Shown here piece after piece: positions 1 to 7,682 of a DNA stretch of 40,386 bases; positions within the stretch are counted from its first letter, which is position 1, and every line of letters starts with the position of its first letter. Both the position numbers and the translations under genes were made by a program. The notes under the pieces were generated by a model that saw only the letters and a list, made by a program, of their open reading frames with translations, was not told the origin of the DNA and searched no databases. This DNA comes from Bacillota bacterium (GTDB lineage Bacteria; Bacillota; Clostridia; Oscillospirales; Ruminococcaceae): assembly GCA_029572815.1 (NCBI GenBank), contig JAKPUQ010000111.1, positions 1 through 40,386 of the forward strand, given 5' to 3'.

Positions 1-131
1 GTGTTTTTTTAAAGTCTTTTCTTGACTTCCCTTTATTCTCATAAAGGAATCTCAAGGGTCGTTACTTTTTATTCGCATTGTTCAATTTTCAAGATGCTGT
101 CTTCGCTATCTCTCTTCGAGACAGCTTAACT
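1..131 (-). other. Probable leader of an rRNA operon running off the left edge
   Basis: Read on the minus strand, this is the transcribed stretch downstream of two strong promoters. At 75-98 it contains a segment reading CATCTTGAAAATTGAACAATG, close to the boxA-bearing TTTGAAAACTGAACA segment of Firmicute rrn leaders and spacers. Two hairpins follow: stem CCTTTAT/ATAAAGG at 30-47 and stem AAGTC/GACTT at 12-28. No 16S sequence is inside the window, so the rRNA itself is inferred. Another stable RNA or a highly expressed gene could also follow. Confidence 0.55.
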
Positions 132-160
132 ATTATATCACTTTCCTTCAGGTTTGTCAA
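132..160 (-). promoter_or_regulatory. Consensus promoter P2 (TTGACA-17-TATAAT)
   Basis: On the minus strand, TTGACA lies at 155-160 and TATAAT at 132-137 with a 17-base spacer, a perfect sigma-A consensus. It sits about 100 bases downstream of a second near-perfect promoter. Tandem P1/P2 promoters are the usual arrangement for rRNA operons in Firmicutes. Confidence 0.8.
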
Positions 161-230
161 GCTCTTTTTCCAAATTCCTTTGAACTTTTTTCTCTCGACT
201 GCTTTCGCTTCCCTGTCGGACAGTAAATAT

Positions 231-259
231 ATTATAACTCTTTTTTGCGTCAAAGTCAA
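231..259 (-). promoter_or_regulatory. Near-consensus promoter P1 (TTGACT-17-TATAAT)
   Basis: On the minus strand, TTGACT lies at 254-259 and TATAAT at 231-236 with a 17-base spacer. It is the upstream member of the tandem pair and is preceded by AT-rich sequence (about 260-305) that could act as an UP-like element. It reads leftward, away from the pilin gene at 366-974. Confidence 0.75.
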
Positions 260-321
260 GCATAAACTTTTCAACTTTATCAATATCAAAATGTTGAAAA
301 CTAACTATCAGCAGTATAGGG

Positions 322-356
322 TAAAAAAATAAAGCACAGCATCACAGCTGTGCTTT
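322..356 (-). terminator. Intrinsic terminator of the first pilin gene
   Basis: A 10-bp perfect stem (331-340 with 347-356, AAAGCACAGC/GCTGTGCTTT) with a 6-base loop is followed on the minus strand by an ATTTTTTT tract at 322-330. It begins 10 bases after the stop codon of the pilin gene and separates it from the rRNA-type promoters downstream. Confidence 0.85.
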
Positions 357-365
357 AAATTTCAT

Positions 366-974
366 TTAAGTCAGAAGCTTCATATCAGCATTTACAACGC
401 CATTTGCTCTGATACTATCGCCGACAGTATCGGGAAGATCTTCTATCATTTTTGGGTAAGTACCCTTATATCTTCCATTGGGAAGATCACAGTAAATAAC
501 GGACTGAACCTTGTAATTATTTACGTAGACCTTATAAGTGCCTTCACCATTGTTATTGATATTATTGATACCATTGGCGAGCATCGTATTATCTTTATCA
601 GACGCACTCGTATCCGCTTTAAAGGGATTAGTATCTTTGGCATCGAGCTTATTTCCATCTTTACCGTCCCAGTAAAAGAAGAAATCACCGCTACCCATAT
701 ACACTTCCTTCTTTGTAGCATCTAACTTTACAGAATCAGTAGTAGGATCATTAATAATATTTAAAAGAGGACGTTCTTTCATGCTGATTCTTGTGACCTC
801 AGTCTGACATGCATTAAAGACCATCTTAGCCTTGGCATTAGCCGTTCTCTCTCTTGATCTTCTGACAAAATAACTCCATGAAGGTACGATTATAGCAACA
901 AGGATTCCCAGTATAGCAAGCACGATAACGAGCTCGATCAGAGTAAAACCCTTCTTGTTTTTATTCGTTTTCAT
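366..974 (-). CDS. Type IV prepilin (pilin-like protein 1)
   Basis: This is a 202-residue pilin precursor for the type IV pilus. After a short basic leader the prepilin peptidase motif KKGFTLIELV appears, with Glu at +5 of the mature protein and a hydrophobic helix of about 20 residues. The rest is a polar globular domain rich in Asn and Asp, without a recognised fold. The start at 974 is chosen over an in-frame start at 1040 because GGGAGG lies 9 bases upstream and the leader then has the usual length. The gene is alone, with its own consensus promoter and terminator. It could be a second major pilin or an abundant minor pilin; the sequence does not decide. Confidence 0.85.
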   Translation of the reverse strand: MKTNKNKKGFTLIELVIVLAILGILVAIIVPSWSYFVRRSRERTANAKAKMVFNACQTEVTRISMKERPLLNIINDPTTDSVKLDATKKEVYMGSGDFFFYWDGKDGNKLDAKDTNPFKADTSASDKDNTMLANGINNINNNGEGTYKVYVNNYKVQSVIYCDLPNGRYKGTYPKMIEDLPDTVGDSIRANGVVNADMKLLT

Positions 975-1008
975 CGAAATGCACCTCCCAATACAATTCT
1001 TCATATAC

Positions 1009-1037
1009 ATTATATCAAAAAACCGATATTTTGTCAA
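1009..1037 (-). promoter_or_regulatory. Consensus promoter of pilin gene 1
   Basis: On the minus strand, TTGACA at 1032-1037 and TATAAT at 1009-1014 are separated by 17 bases. The predicted transcript starts near 1002 and gives a short leader of about 28 bases before the ATG at 974. A perfect sigma-A match is consistent with high pilin expression. Confidence 0.85.
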
Positions 1038-1116
1038 CACAGAAAATCGAAGGTCGGCAACAATTTTTGTGCCGGATTATTGTGCATTTAGCCAATAACT
1101 TTCTCCTCGTTCTCTG

Positions 1117-1151
1117 TAAAAAAATGCTCCCTCCGAGAGGAAGGAGCATTT
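1117..1151 (-). terminator. Intrinsic terminator of pilin gene 2
   Basis: The stem AAATGCTCC/GGAGCATTT (1122-1130 with 1143-1151) extends inward with one mismatch over a GAGA loop and is followed on the minus strand by a run of seven T residues. It lies 36 bases past the stop codon at 1187. Confidence 0.85.
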
Positions 1152-1186
1152 CTTCATTTCAATTCAAGTAACTCGCTATTAGCAGA

Positions 1187-1693
1187 TTACGAAGCAGAAG
1201 CAAGTAATGCAGCTGCATTAAGAGCTTTTGAGAGATTGCCTGTGCCGTTATATGACTTGTAGTTGTCAACTGTAACTACGCCAGAAGGAGCTGTACCTGT
1301 GTATGTGCTGTCGAGTGCAACTGCAACTGCTACGCAAGCGCCACCCTCACATTTAGAGTCAAAAGCAATCTTGGAAGCCTTTTCCATGTAGTTCTTCAGC
1401 TTAGTATCATAACCTGTGGCTGTTGTGCTATCGAAAATGATAGGTGAACTAGAAGCTGTTGCATCCTTGTGAACTCTGGTGATTGATCCAGAGTCCTGTG
1501 TCTGCTCGTCGATCTCGATCAGAGTTGTGTTGATAGCCTTCTGAAGTGTGCTTGCTGTTGAGTTAGCAGAAGAAACCTTTGACTTCTTAACGTAACCAAG
1601 CATTGAAGGAACGAGGATTGCTGCGAGAACACCGATGATAGCGATAACAACGATGAGCTCAATAAGTGTAAAGCCTTTCTTTGTAGTTTTCAT
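1187..1693 (-). CDS. pilA: Type IV pilin, probable major pilin
   Basis: A 168-residue prepilin with the short leader MKTTKKG followed by the classic FTLIELIVVIAIIGVLAAIL helix, Glu at +5 and the cleavage site after Gly. The globular part is small, rich in Ser, Thr and Ala, and has only one pair of cysteines (in CEGGAC), typical of Gram-positive major pilins. It resembles the Ruminococcus albus cellulose-adhesion pilin type (CbpC/GP25), from memory of that family. AAGGAGG lies 8 bases before the ATG at 1693, so the 17-codon upstream extension is rejected. It has its own promoter and terminator, which suggests it is made in excess of the assembly proteins. Calling it the major pilin is inference. 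Confidence 0.9.
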   Translation of the reverse strand: MKTTKKGFTLIELIVVIAIIGVLAAILVPSMLGYVKKSKVSSANSTASTLQKAINTTLIEIDEQTQDSGSITRVHKDATASSSPIIFDSTTATGYDTKLKNYMEKASKIAFDSKCEGGACVAVAVALDSTYTGTAPSGVVTVDNYKSYNGTGNLSKALNAAALLASAS

Positions 1694-1796
1694 AAGAAAA
1701 CCCTCCTTAATAATATAGATTTGTGAAAGCATCTTGACTTTCACTCGATTTTTGGGTTCGGGATTTTTTAACTCCCTTTCCCTTCCCTGTGATTAT

Positions 1797-1825
1797 AGTA
1801 TACCACCTTATTCACATAATGTCAA
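1797..1825 (-). promoter_or_regulatory. Strong promoter of the probable major pilin
   Basis: On the minus strand, TTGACA at 1820-1825 and TATACT at 1797-1802 are separated by 17 bases. The predicted start near 1790 gives an untranslated leader of about 95 bases before the ATG at 1693, longer than for pilin 1. Confidence 0.8.
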
Positions 1826-2160
1826 CACTTTTTGAAAAAAAAATCCATATCTCAAGGCACTTTTTACATTAGAACGGTGAATAGGCATTTATTTTTTAGG
1901 GTTTTCGTCGAATTGCACAAGAATCTGTGAATAATGTAATTTATTTAGCTTGTTTTTGTTATATTCACAGTCAACTATACTTTTTGTATAGGGATATTTT
2001 GCTTCATATATGCCCTTTTTTGAGTCCGTTTTCAAGAAAATTTTCCATGATCTTCACGATTTTTTTCTTTGAAATTTCTATCTGCGGAGTTTATTTTTAC
2101 TTCTCCCCAGCACAGGGCTCTGCTCATATTTAAACTATGGGTACTATGTTCATAAAATTT
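1826..2160. other. Non-coding AT-rich spacer between pilA and pilT
   Basis: No convincing gene is seen here. An open frame of 68 codons on the plus strand (1927-2133) has no ribosome site and an unnatural composition. The stretch contains a 9-bp inverted repeat, CTGTGAATA at 1925-1933 with TATTCACAG at 1962-1970, and a small hairpin, CTATAC/GTATAG, at 1975-1991. Their function is unknown. Confidence 0.6.
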
Positions 2161-2191
2161 AAAGACCGCCGGACAATTAAGTCCGACGGTC
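2161..2191 (-). terminator. Intrinsic terminator of the pilB-pilT operon
   Basis: An 11-bp stem (2164-2174 with 2181-2191, one G-U pair on the minus strand) surrounds a 6-base loop and is followed by TTTAAATTTT. It starts 22 bases after the pilT stop codon. Confidence 0.75.
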
Positions 2192-2212
2192 CTGATAACT
2201 TTGGCGATCTTA

Positions 2213-3340
2213 TCAGCCCTGCATACCGTTGGGCATCTGAGGCTGCATACCTGCTCTCATTCCGCCGCCGCTGATCTGAGAGAGGAAGCGGTAGAATTCC
2301 TGCTTGTCGAGACACTTCTCAAGCGCATCTACCTCGTTGATAACGTTCTTGGATACAAGTCTTGCAAGTTCCATATCCAGAGACATCATGCCCTGCTGCT
2401 TACCTGTCTGAATAGCAGACTGAACAAGGTGGATCTTGTTATCACGGATCATAGCAGAGATAGCGTCTGTAACGTTAAGGATCTCCATTACGGCGATACG
2501 TCCTGTACCGTCCTTCTTGGGGATAAGAGTCTGAGAAATAACGGCAACCAGGTTGTTAGCCAGCTGAGTTCTGATCTGCTGCTGCTGGTGCTCGGGGTAA
2601 ACGTCGATGATACGGTTGATGGTATCAGCTGCTGATGTGGTATGAAGTGTTGACATAACGAGATGTCCTGTTTCGGCAGCGGTTACAGCAGCCTGGATAG
2701 TCTCGAAGTCACGCATTTCTCCTACGAGGATAACATCGGGATCCTCACGGAGAGCAGCTCTCAGTGCCAGAGCGAAGTTATCAACGTCATCGCCGATCTC
2801 TCTCTGGTTTACCATACATCTCTTATGCTCGTGAACATACTCGATAGGATCCTCTACAGTGATAACGTGAGCGCTTCTGTTAAGGTTAACGAAGTCGATC
2901 ATAGCTGCGAGGGTAGTTGACTTACCTGAACCGGTAGGACCTGTTACGAGAACCAGTCCACGGGGACGCATAGCGAAGTCTGCGAGTATCGGGGGAAGTC
3001 CCAGATCCTCAAGAGTAGGGATATCGTTTCTCAGAAGACGGATAGCGATAGCGGGCTTGCCCTTCTGGAAGTATACGTTTACACGGTGACGGTAGCCGCT
3101 TCTTGTTGTGAATGAGAAGTCGGTATCGTGGTGGTTGTTTACGCTTGTCTGCTGAGCGTCGTTAGTCATCTGATGAACGATGTTGAGTATTTCCTCCTCG
3201 TCCATTTCGGGGTACTGTGAACGCATAGTTCTGAGAGTACCGTTGAGACGTACAACAGGAGCGATCCTGTCTGTGAAGTGAAGGTCAGAACAGCCGAGGA
3301 GTCTTACCTCGTCCAGTATTCTATGAATTTCGATTGCCAT
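2213..3340 (-). CDS. pilT: Type IV pilus retraction ATPase PilT
   Basis: A 375-residue hexameric secretion ATPase that powers pilus retraction from the cytoplasmic face of the membrane. Visible features are an N-terminal PAS-like domain, Walker A GPTGSGKS at residues 134-141, the Asp box (VEDPIEYVH), a Walker B region with REDPDVILVGEMRD, the His box TGHLVMSTLHT, and the PilT-type C-terminal segment with AISAMIRDNK. It lacks the four-cysteine zinc motif of PilB, as expected for PilT. GGGAGG precedes the ATG at 3340. It lies 33 bases after pilB and is probably cotranscribed with it. Its presence implies dynamic, retractable pili. Confidence 0.95.
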   Translation of the reverse strand: MAIEIHRILDEVRLLGCSDLHFTDRIAPVVRLNGTLRTMRSQYPEMDEEEILNIVHQMTNDAQQTSVNNHHDTDFSFTTRSGYRHRVNVYFQKGKPAIAIRLLRNDIPTLEDLGLPPILADFAMRPRGLVLVTGPTGSGKSTTLAAMIDFVNLNRSAHVITVEDPIEYVHEHKRCMVNQREIGDDVDNFALALRAALREDPDVILVGEMRDFETIQAAVTAAETGHLVMSTLHTTSAADTINRIIDVYPEHQQQQIRTQLANNLVAVISQTLIPKKDGTGRIAVMEILNVTDAISAMIRDNKIHLVQSAIQTGKQQGMMSLDMELARLVSKNVINEVDALEKCLDKQEFYRFLSQISGGGMRAGMQPQMPNGMQG

Positions 3341-3373
3341 ATTAATTATCCTCCCTAATTAGGTGCAAAGCCA

Positions 3374-5056
3374 TTATACTGTATATGTAGCTCTTACAAG
3401 CTCGTCGATAGATGTTTCGCCAGCCTGTACAAGCTCGGCAGCATTATCACGAAGAAGCTTTGTTCCCTGTTCCTTAGCAGCCTTTTCGATCTCTTCCTTT
3501 GTACCGCCGCCGGCGATGATGGAGGAAACCTTTGTTGTACAGCGAATGATCTCGTGGATAGCAGTTCTTCCTCTGTAGCCTGTATTGTTGCAGGCAGGGC
3601 ATCCGCCTGCGTCATAGATCTGTATAGAGTGATCCAGATTCATAAGATCATTTTCTTCGGGAGTTGTCATTCTCGGCTTCTTACAGTCGGGGCAGAGTAC
3701 CTTAACGAGTCGCTGAGCGATAACACCGATAAGTGAAGTAGCGACCATGTAGGGAGCAACGCCCATATCAACCAGACGGACAACTGTGGATGCAGCGTCG
3801 TTGGTATGAAGTGTGGAGAGAACCAGATGTCCTGTGATAGCGGCACGGATACCGATATCAGCTGTCTCGGTATCACGCATCTCACCGATCATTACTACGT
3901 CAGGGTCCTGACGGAGGATAGAACGGAGGGCTGCAGCGAATGTCATGCCGGCCTTCATGTTAACCTGACACTGGTTGATTCCGTCGATAGCCTTTTCGAC
4001 AGGGTCCTCAACTGTTACGACGTTTACGTTAGGCTTGGCGATCTCACCGAGAGCCGCGTAAAGTGTAGTAGTTTTACCGGAACCGGTAGGTCCTGTTACG
4101 AGGATAACGCCGTGAGGAACTCTCAGCATTGACTCGAACAGTGTATAGTTGTAATCGGACATACCCAGATCCGTGATCTTACGGAGGGCGATCTGTCCTG
4201 TTGAAAGAATTCGGATAACGATCTTTTCACCGTGAACCATAGGAAGTGAGGATACACGGACGTCAAGAGTTGTTCCGTCAACGACCTGTGTGAAACGGCC
4301 GTCCTGAGGGATTCTCTTCTCAGCGATGTTCATGCCGCTGATGAGCTTGAAACGTGTGGTCAGTGCGCTGTGAACTGCACTGGAGATATTCATGAGCTCT
4401 ACGAGGTCACCGTTTACACGGATACGTATTCTTGTATACTTGTCGAAGGGCTCGATATGTATATCGGTAGCGTCTGCTCTGTATGAGTTTTCTACGATTG
4501 TAGTTGCAAGCTTAACGATAGGAGCGCTTTCAACTCTGTCCTTGGACTCAAGGTCAGCCTCGCTCATCTCACCAAGGTCGCCGCCCATTGCGCTAACGCC
4601 CTCGAGAACGCTGTCAACGTTCTGCATTGAGTAGCACTTACCGATCGCCTTGTTGATAGCAGATGTAGTAGCAAGTACAGGAACTGTGTCCATACCTGTG
4701 GATACCTTGATATCCTCAAGAACGATGAAGTTTACAGGGTCGTTGGTAGCGACTGTAAGACGCTTGCCCTGTACGTTGATAGCGATTACCGTATGCTTTC
4801 TTGCAAGAGCCTCGGGAACCATCTGTACAGCGTCTGTATTGATCTCGACATTATCAAGGTCAACGTACTGAACTCTCAGGTTTCCTGCCAGTGCCTTAGC
4901 GAAGTTGACTTCAGACATGAAGCCCAGCTCAACTACAACGTCGCCGAATTTCTTGGAACCGTTGGATGCTTTCTGGGCGTCAAGGACCTGCTGAAGCTGT
5001 TCGCTGGTGATCAGCCCTTGATTGACTAAGTAGTCACCAATTCTCTCGTTTCTCAT
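3374..5056 (-). CDS. pilB: Type IV pilus extension ATPase PilB (GspE family)
   Basis: A 560-residue assembly ATPase. The N-terminus has the MshEN-type motif RIGDYLVNQGLITSEQLQQV (residues 5-24), which in the MshE/PilB family can bind cyclic di-GMP. The core has Walker A GPTGSGKT at 322-329, Asp box VTVEDPVEK, RQDPDVVMIGEMRD and the His box TGHLVLSTLHT. Four cysteines at about 455, 458, 486 and 489 form the zinc-binding motif characteristic of extension ATPases. The start at 5056 is chosen because GGAGG lies 6 bases upstream; the 10-codon longer form lacks a ribosome site. It is the first gene of pilB-pilT and is divergent from pilD. Confidence 0.95.
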   Translation of the reverse strand: MRNERIGDYLVNQGLITSEQLQQVLDAQKASNGSKKFGDVVVELGFMSEVNFAKALAGNLRVQYVDLDNVEINTDAVQMVPEALARKHTVIAINVQGKRLTVATNDPVNFIVLEDIKVSTGMDTVPVLATTSAINKAIGKCYSMQNVDSVLEGVSAMGGDLGEMSEADLESKDRVESAPIVKLATTIVENSYRADATDIHIEPFDKYTRIRIRVNGDLVELMNISSAVHSALTTRFKLISGMNIAEKRIPQDGRFTQVVDGTTLDVRVSSLPMVHGEKIVIRILSTGQIALRKITDLGMSDYNYTLFESMLRVPHGVILVTGPTGSGKTTTLYAALGEIAKPNVNVVTVEDPVEKAIDGINQCQVNMKAGMTFAAALRSILRQDPDVVMIGEMRDTETADIGIRAAITGHLVLSTLHTNDAASTVVRLVDMGVAPYMVATSLIGVIAQRLVKVLCPDCKKPRMTTPEENDLMNLDHSIQIYDAGGCPACNNTGYRGRTAIHEIIRCTTKVSSIIAGGGTKEEIEKAAKEQGTKLLRDNAAELVQAGETSIDELVRATYTV

Positions 5057-5125
5057 AAAAAACCTCCGCTTATTTTCTGAACACATTCTGCATCCGTCGT
5101 ACAGATATGTATTCTAAAATTTTAC

Positions 5126-5153
5126 TTGAATTTTCCATAATTTATGTTATAAT
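5126..5153 (+). promoter_or_regulatory. Promoter of pilD
   Basis: TTGAAT at 5126-5131 and TATAAT at 5148-5153 are separated by 16 bases, ending 41 bases before the pilD start. The oppositely directed pilB-pilT transcript must start in the same 138-base gap. Only a weak match (TTATGG-18-TAGAAT, around 5110-5140, minus strand) was found for it. Confidence 0.6.
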
Positions 5154-5194
5154 AATATTATGTACATTAATAATAATGAAGGAGGGGTAAAATC

Positions 5195-6076
5195 ATGTTC
5201 GGATTTGAAGATATGCTCCATAGTGAATTTGCCGAGCTGCCATTCAAGATCATGTTTTACGTCGTAATTTTCCTGTTCGGCATCTGTATCGGAAGCTTCC
5301 TCAACGTCGTTATTCTCAGGCTCCCTGCGGGCGAGTCGATACTCGGCATCGGGGGCTCCAAAGAAGAGAAGGAAAAGGCTTCCCACTGTATGACCTGCGG
5401 TGCCAAGATCAGACCAATTGATCTGATACCTGTATTCAGCTGGCTCATGCTTCGGGGAAAATGTCACAGCTGCGGTCAGAAGATCTCACCGCGCTATCCC
5501 ATAGTTGAATCCCTTAACGGAATACTCTATGTTCTGACGTTTGCTGTTCTGGATATCAATGTTAAATCCATAATAACCTGCGTTCTCATGTCTTTCCTTA
5601 TTGTTATAGGATTTATCGACTGGGACACAAAGGATATATATGTCAGCATGTTAGCTGTCATACTTATTCTTGCTGTTCCGCTTCATCTCTTCTACTCAAG
5701 GGAGAACGGAGATGTCACACTGAAGAGCCGCATCATCGGAGCTTTTGTTATCAGCGTCCCCTTCTTCCTTATCGGAGAGCTCAGCCGACCGATCATCAGA
5801 AAGAAGTTCGGTGAGGACTTCAGAGCTATCGAGCTGGGAGACAGTATGCTGATGTTCGCTGCGGGAGCGTTCCTCGGAACACAAGCTGTTATCGTTTCAA
5901 CATTTATCGGTATTATCGTTGCCGCTGTGGGCGGACTTATCGTCAAGGCGGTGACCAAGGATTCAAAGTTCGCATTCGGTCCCTTCCTTGCTATCGGAAT
6001 TGCTATCGGATCTCTGTGGGGCTCTCAGATAGCTCAGTGGTATCTGAGCATTCCCGAAAGACTCAGTGGTCAGTGA
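5195..6076 (+). CDS. pilD: Prepilin peptidase PilD (A24 aspartic protease)
   Basis: A 293-residue polytopic membrane protein that cleaves prepilin leaders and usually N-methylates the new terminus. The N-terminal domain GSFLNVVILRLP is followed by two CxxC pairs (about C65/C68 and C90/C93), the zinc-binding site of the methylase region. The peptidase aspartates are visible as D142 in IDWD and D216 in ELGDSM; the usual GxGDxK is altered to ELGDSM, but Asp is kept. AAGGAGG precedes the ATG. It is the only plus-strand pilus gene here and has its own promoter and terminator. Its expected substrates are the prepilins encoded on both sides. Confidence 0.93.
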   Translation: MFGFEDMLHSEFAELPFKIMFYVVIFLFGICIGSFLNVVILRLPAGESILGIGGSKEEKEKASHCMTCGAKIRPIDLIPVFSWLMLRGKCHSCGQKISPRYPIVESLNGILYVLTFAVLDINVKSIITCVLMSFLIVIGFIDWDTKDIYVSMLAVILILAVPLHLFYSRENGDVTLKSRIIGAFVISVPFFLIGELSRPIIRKKFGEDFRAIELGDSMLMFAAGAFLGTQAVIVSTFIGIIVAAVGGLIVKAVTKDSKFAFGPFLAIGIAIGSLWGSQIAQWYLSIPERLSGQ

Positions 6077-6100
6077 TCCTTAAAATGAAAATAATAAGTA

Positions 6101-6134
6101 CAGGCAGCAGCATTGAACTGCTGCCTGTTTTTTA
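6101..6134 (+). terminator. Terminator between convergent pilD and the pil assembly operon
   Basis: A 10-bp perfect stem (6101-6110 with 6118-6127, CAGGCAGCAG/CTGCTGCCTG) is followed on the plus strand by seven T residues. The opposing operon ends at 6139, five bases further. Its minus-strand tail is only TACTTATTATTTT, so it may end both transcripts but is better for pilD. Confidence 0.85.
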
Positions 6135-6138
6135 CTTA

Positions 6139-7164
6139 TCAGCTGTTTACTATCTCGTCTGTGTAGGCGAAGATGAAGTAAATATCATTGTTGAAGTCAA
6201 TAGACTTGTCAAGAATAGACGTACCATTAGAAGTACTTTCGGAATAGGATCTTCCTGAACCGCCGGCAGATGCAGGGGTGTGAAAAGCTGCAAGGAAATC
6301 TACCTTGCTGGTCGCAGGATCCATATAAGGTCTTGATATACCGAAATCTTCATTCTTATTCTTTCTGTGCATAACATTTGTCAGAGGAAGATTAGCCACC
6401 TGAAGTGAGAGAGGATCAGTAAATGCTCTGTAGGTGTTGCCTGATTCTGCCACATCGATGGATCCGCCTGTCTTCTTGTCGATCACTATGCTGACAGCAA
6501 GTTTTTCCTGATTGATATCTGCTTGCTTGTTCTTTACGTCATTTGCGAGAGCTCTGTATGTCTCACCCTTGCCTGAAAGGCCGCCTGCAGGTGTAGGCAC
6601 TGACTGAAGTGTTGTAGCGCCAAGTGCATAGCTGAAGTTGTATGCAGCATCAGCAGCATTGAAGTACGTATCATTGAGCTGAGCTACCTCTGCAGGATCA
6701 GATGCAATTGAGATCGGCTGATCAGCCCTGAAATCATAGATTCTCTCTGTGATCTGTCCCTGAGGGAATGCGCCGTCTGCATTATTTACAAGTCTTATGA
6801 TATGGATCTTGCCCTTGAGAGGCACTACTGCTGTACCATTGTAGCCAACGGTATTTACAAAGTGCTCCTGGCGGAAATCTTCTGCCCAGACTGCAAGATC
6901 TGTTTTATCAAAGGCGCCGCTTGTATCAAGATCAAGCTTATTGCTTGTACCTACTCCGATAACTTCGGCGTATTCAAGTCTTCCCTGAAGGAAGACCTGA
7001 ATATTATTTGAAAGTGAATAGGTTTTCTCTGAGAGTGTTGTGTTCTTGTACATTCTCGATACAGGCTGGGTGATCATCATTGCGCCCAGCAGAAGTATTG
7101 AGAAGATAGCCATAACAACTATGAGCTCAACGAGAGTAAAACCGCATTTGATCTTTTTCTTCAT
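6139..7164 (-). CDS. Minor pseudopilin with large C-terminal domain
   Basis: A 341-residue prepilin-like protein. After the basic leader MKKKIKCG it has FTLVELIVVMAIFSILLLGAMMI, with Glu at +5, so it should be processed by PilD and enter the pilus base or tip. The remaining 300 residues are a globular domain without a motif I recognise. The start at 7164 is supported by GGGAGG 7 bases upstream. It is the last gene of the assembly operon, 14 bases after the preceding prepilin gene, the usual place for minor pilins that prime assembly. Confidence 0.8.
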   Translation of the reverse strand: MKKKIKCGFTLVELIVVMAIFSILLLGAMMITQPVSRMYKNTTLSEKTYSLSNNIQVFLQGRLEYAEVIGVGTSNKLDLDTSGAFDKTDLAVWAEDFRQEHFVNTVGYNGTAVVPLKGKIHIIRLVNNADGAFPQGQITERIYDFRADQPISIASDPAEVAQLNDTYFNAADAAYNFSYALGATTLQSVPTPAGGLSGKGETYRALANDVKNKQADINQEKLAVSIVIDKKTGGSIDVAESGNTYRAFTDPLSLQVANLPLTNVMHRKNKNEDFGISRPYMDPATSKVDFLAAFHTPASAGGSGRSYSESTSNGTSILDKSIDFNNDIYFIFAYTDEIVNS

Positions 7165-7178
7165 AACCGCACCTCCCG

Positions 7179-7667
7179 TCATGGATTGTTGATATCCACG
7201 AACTCAAGGTTAAGTTCGCCGTTAGCGCCTCTTCTGTATGCCTGTTTCTCGGCATCAGTTGTCATTCCGGCGGTGACTACGTCTTCGGTAGCGTACTTAT
7301 CACAGCTGAGTTCAACCTTATCGGTTTTCTGATAGCTGCCTTCTACGAGCTCATACTCGCCCTTAGCAGCATTGAAGGCACGGTAATAATACTTACCTGC
7401 AACCTCGTCCTGCTCTACTGTTATAGTGATAGGAGTGCTGCTAAGGTTAATGGTATTACCGTCCTTATCCACGCCTACCTTTTGGTGATTTGCCGCATAG
7501 GGCGACTCCTCAACGATTTTGTTCTTGAGCTTGTTTGTAGCCTTTGTGGTATTATCGATGTGAGTACCGAGAAGGACGAGCAAGCCGCCCATTATCGCAA
7601 ATATCGCGATCGAAATGATCATTTCGATCAGAGTCATGCCCTTGAGCTTCTTTTTGCTTTTTTTCAT
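7179..7667 (-). CDS. Minor pseudopilin
   Basis: A 162-residue prepilin-like protein. The leader MKKSKKKLKG precedes MTLIEMIISIAIFAIMGGLLVLL; the first mature residue is Met instead of Phe, and Glu +5 is kept. The soluble part is about 125 residues with no recognised fold. AAAGGAGG stands before the ATG, and the gap to the upstream 952-residue gene is 15 bases. Together with its neighbour it probably forms the initiating minor-pilin complex. Confidence 0.8.
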   Translation of the reverse strand: MKKSKKKLKGMTLIEMIISIAIFAIMGGLLVLLGTHIDNTTKATNKLKNKIVEESPYAANHQKVGVDKDGNTINLSSTPITITVEQDEVAGKYYYRAFNAAKGEYELVEGSYQKTDKVELSCDKYATEDVVTAGMTTDAEKQAYRRGANGELNLEFVDINNP

Positions 7668-7682
7668 AAGAACATTCCTCCT

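Noticed and set aside
1927..2133. 68-codon plus-strand open frame in the pilA-pilT spacer
   Set aside because: It has no ribosome site or promoter, and its Phe/Ile/Tyr-rich composition reflects AT-rich non-coding DNA.
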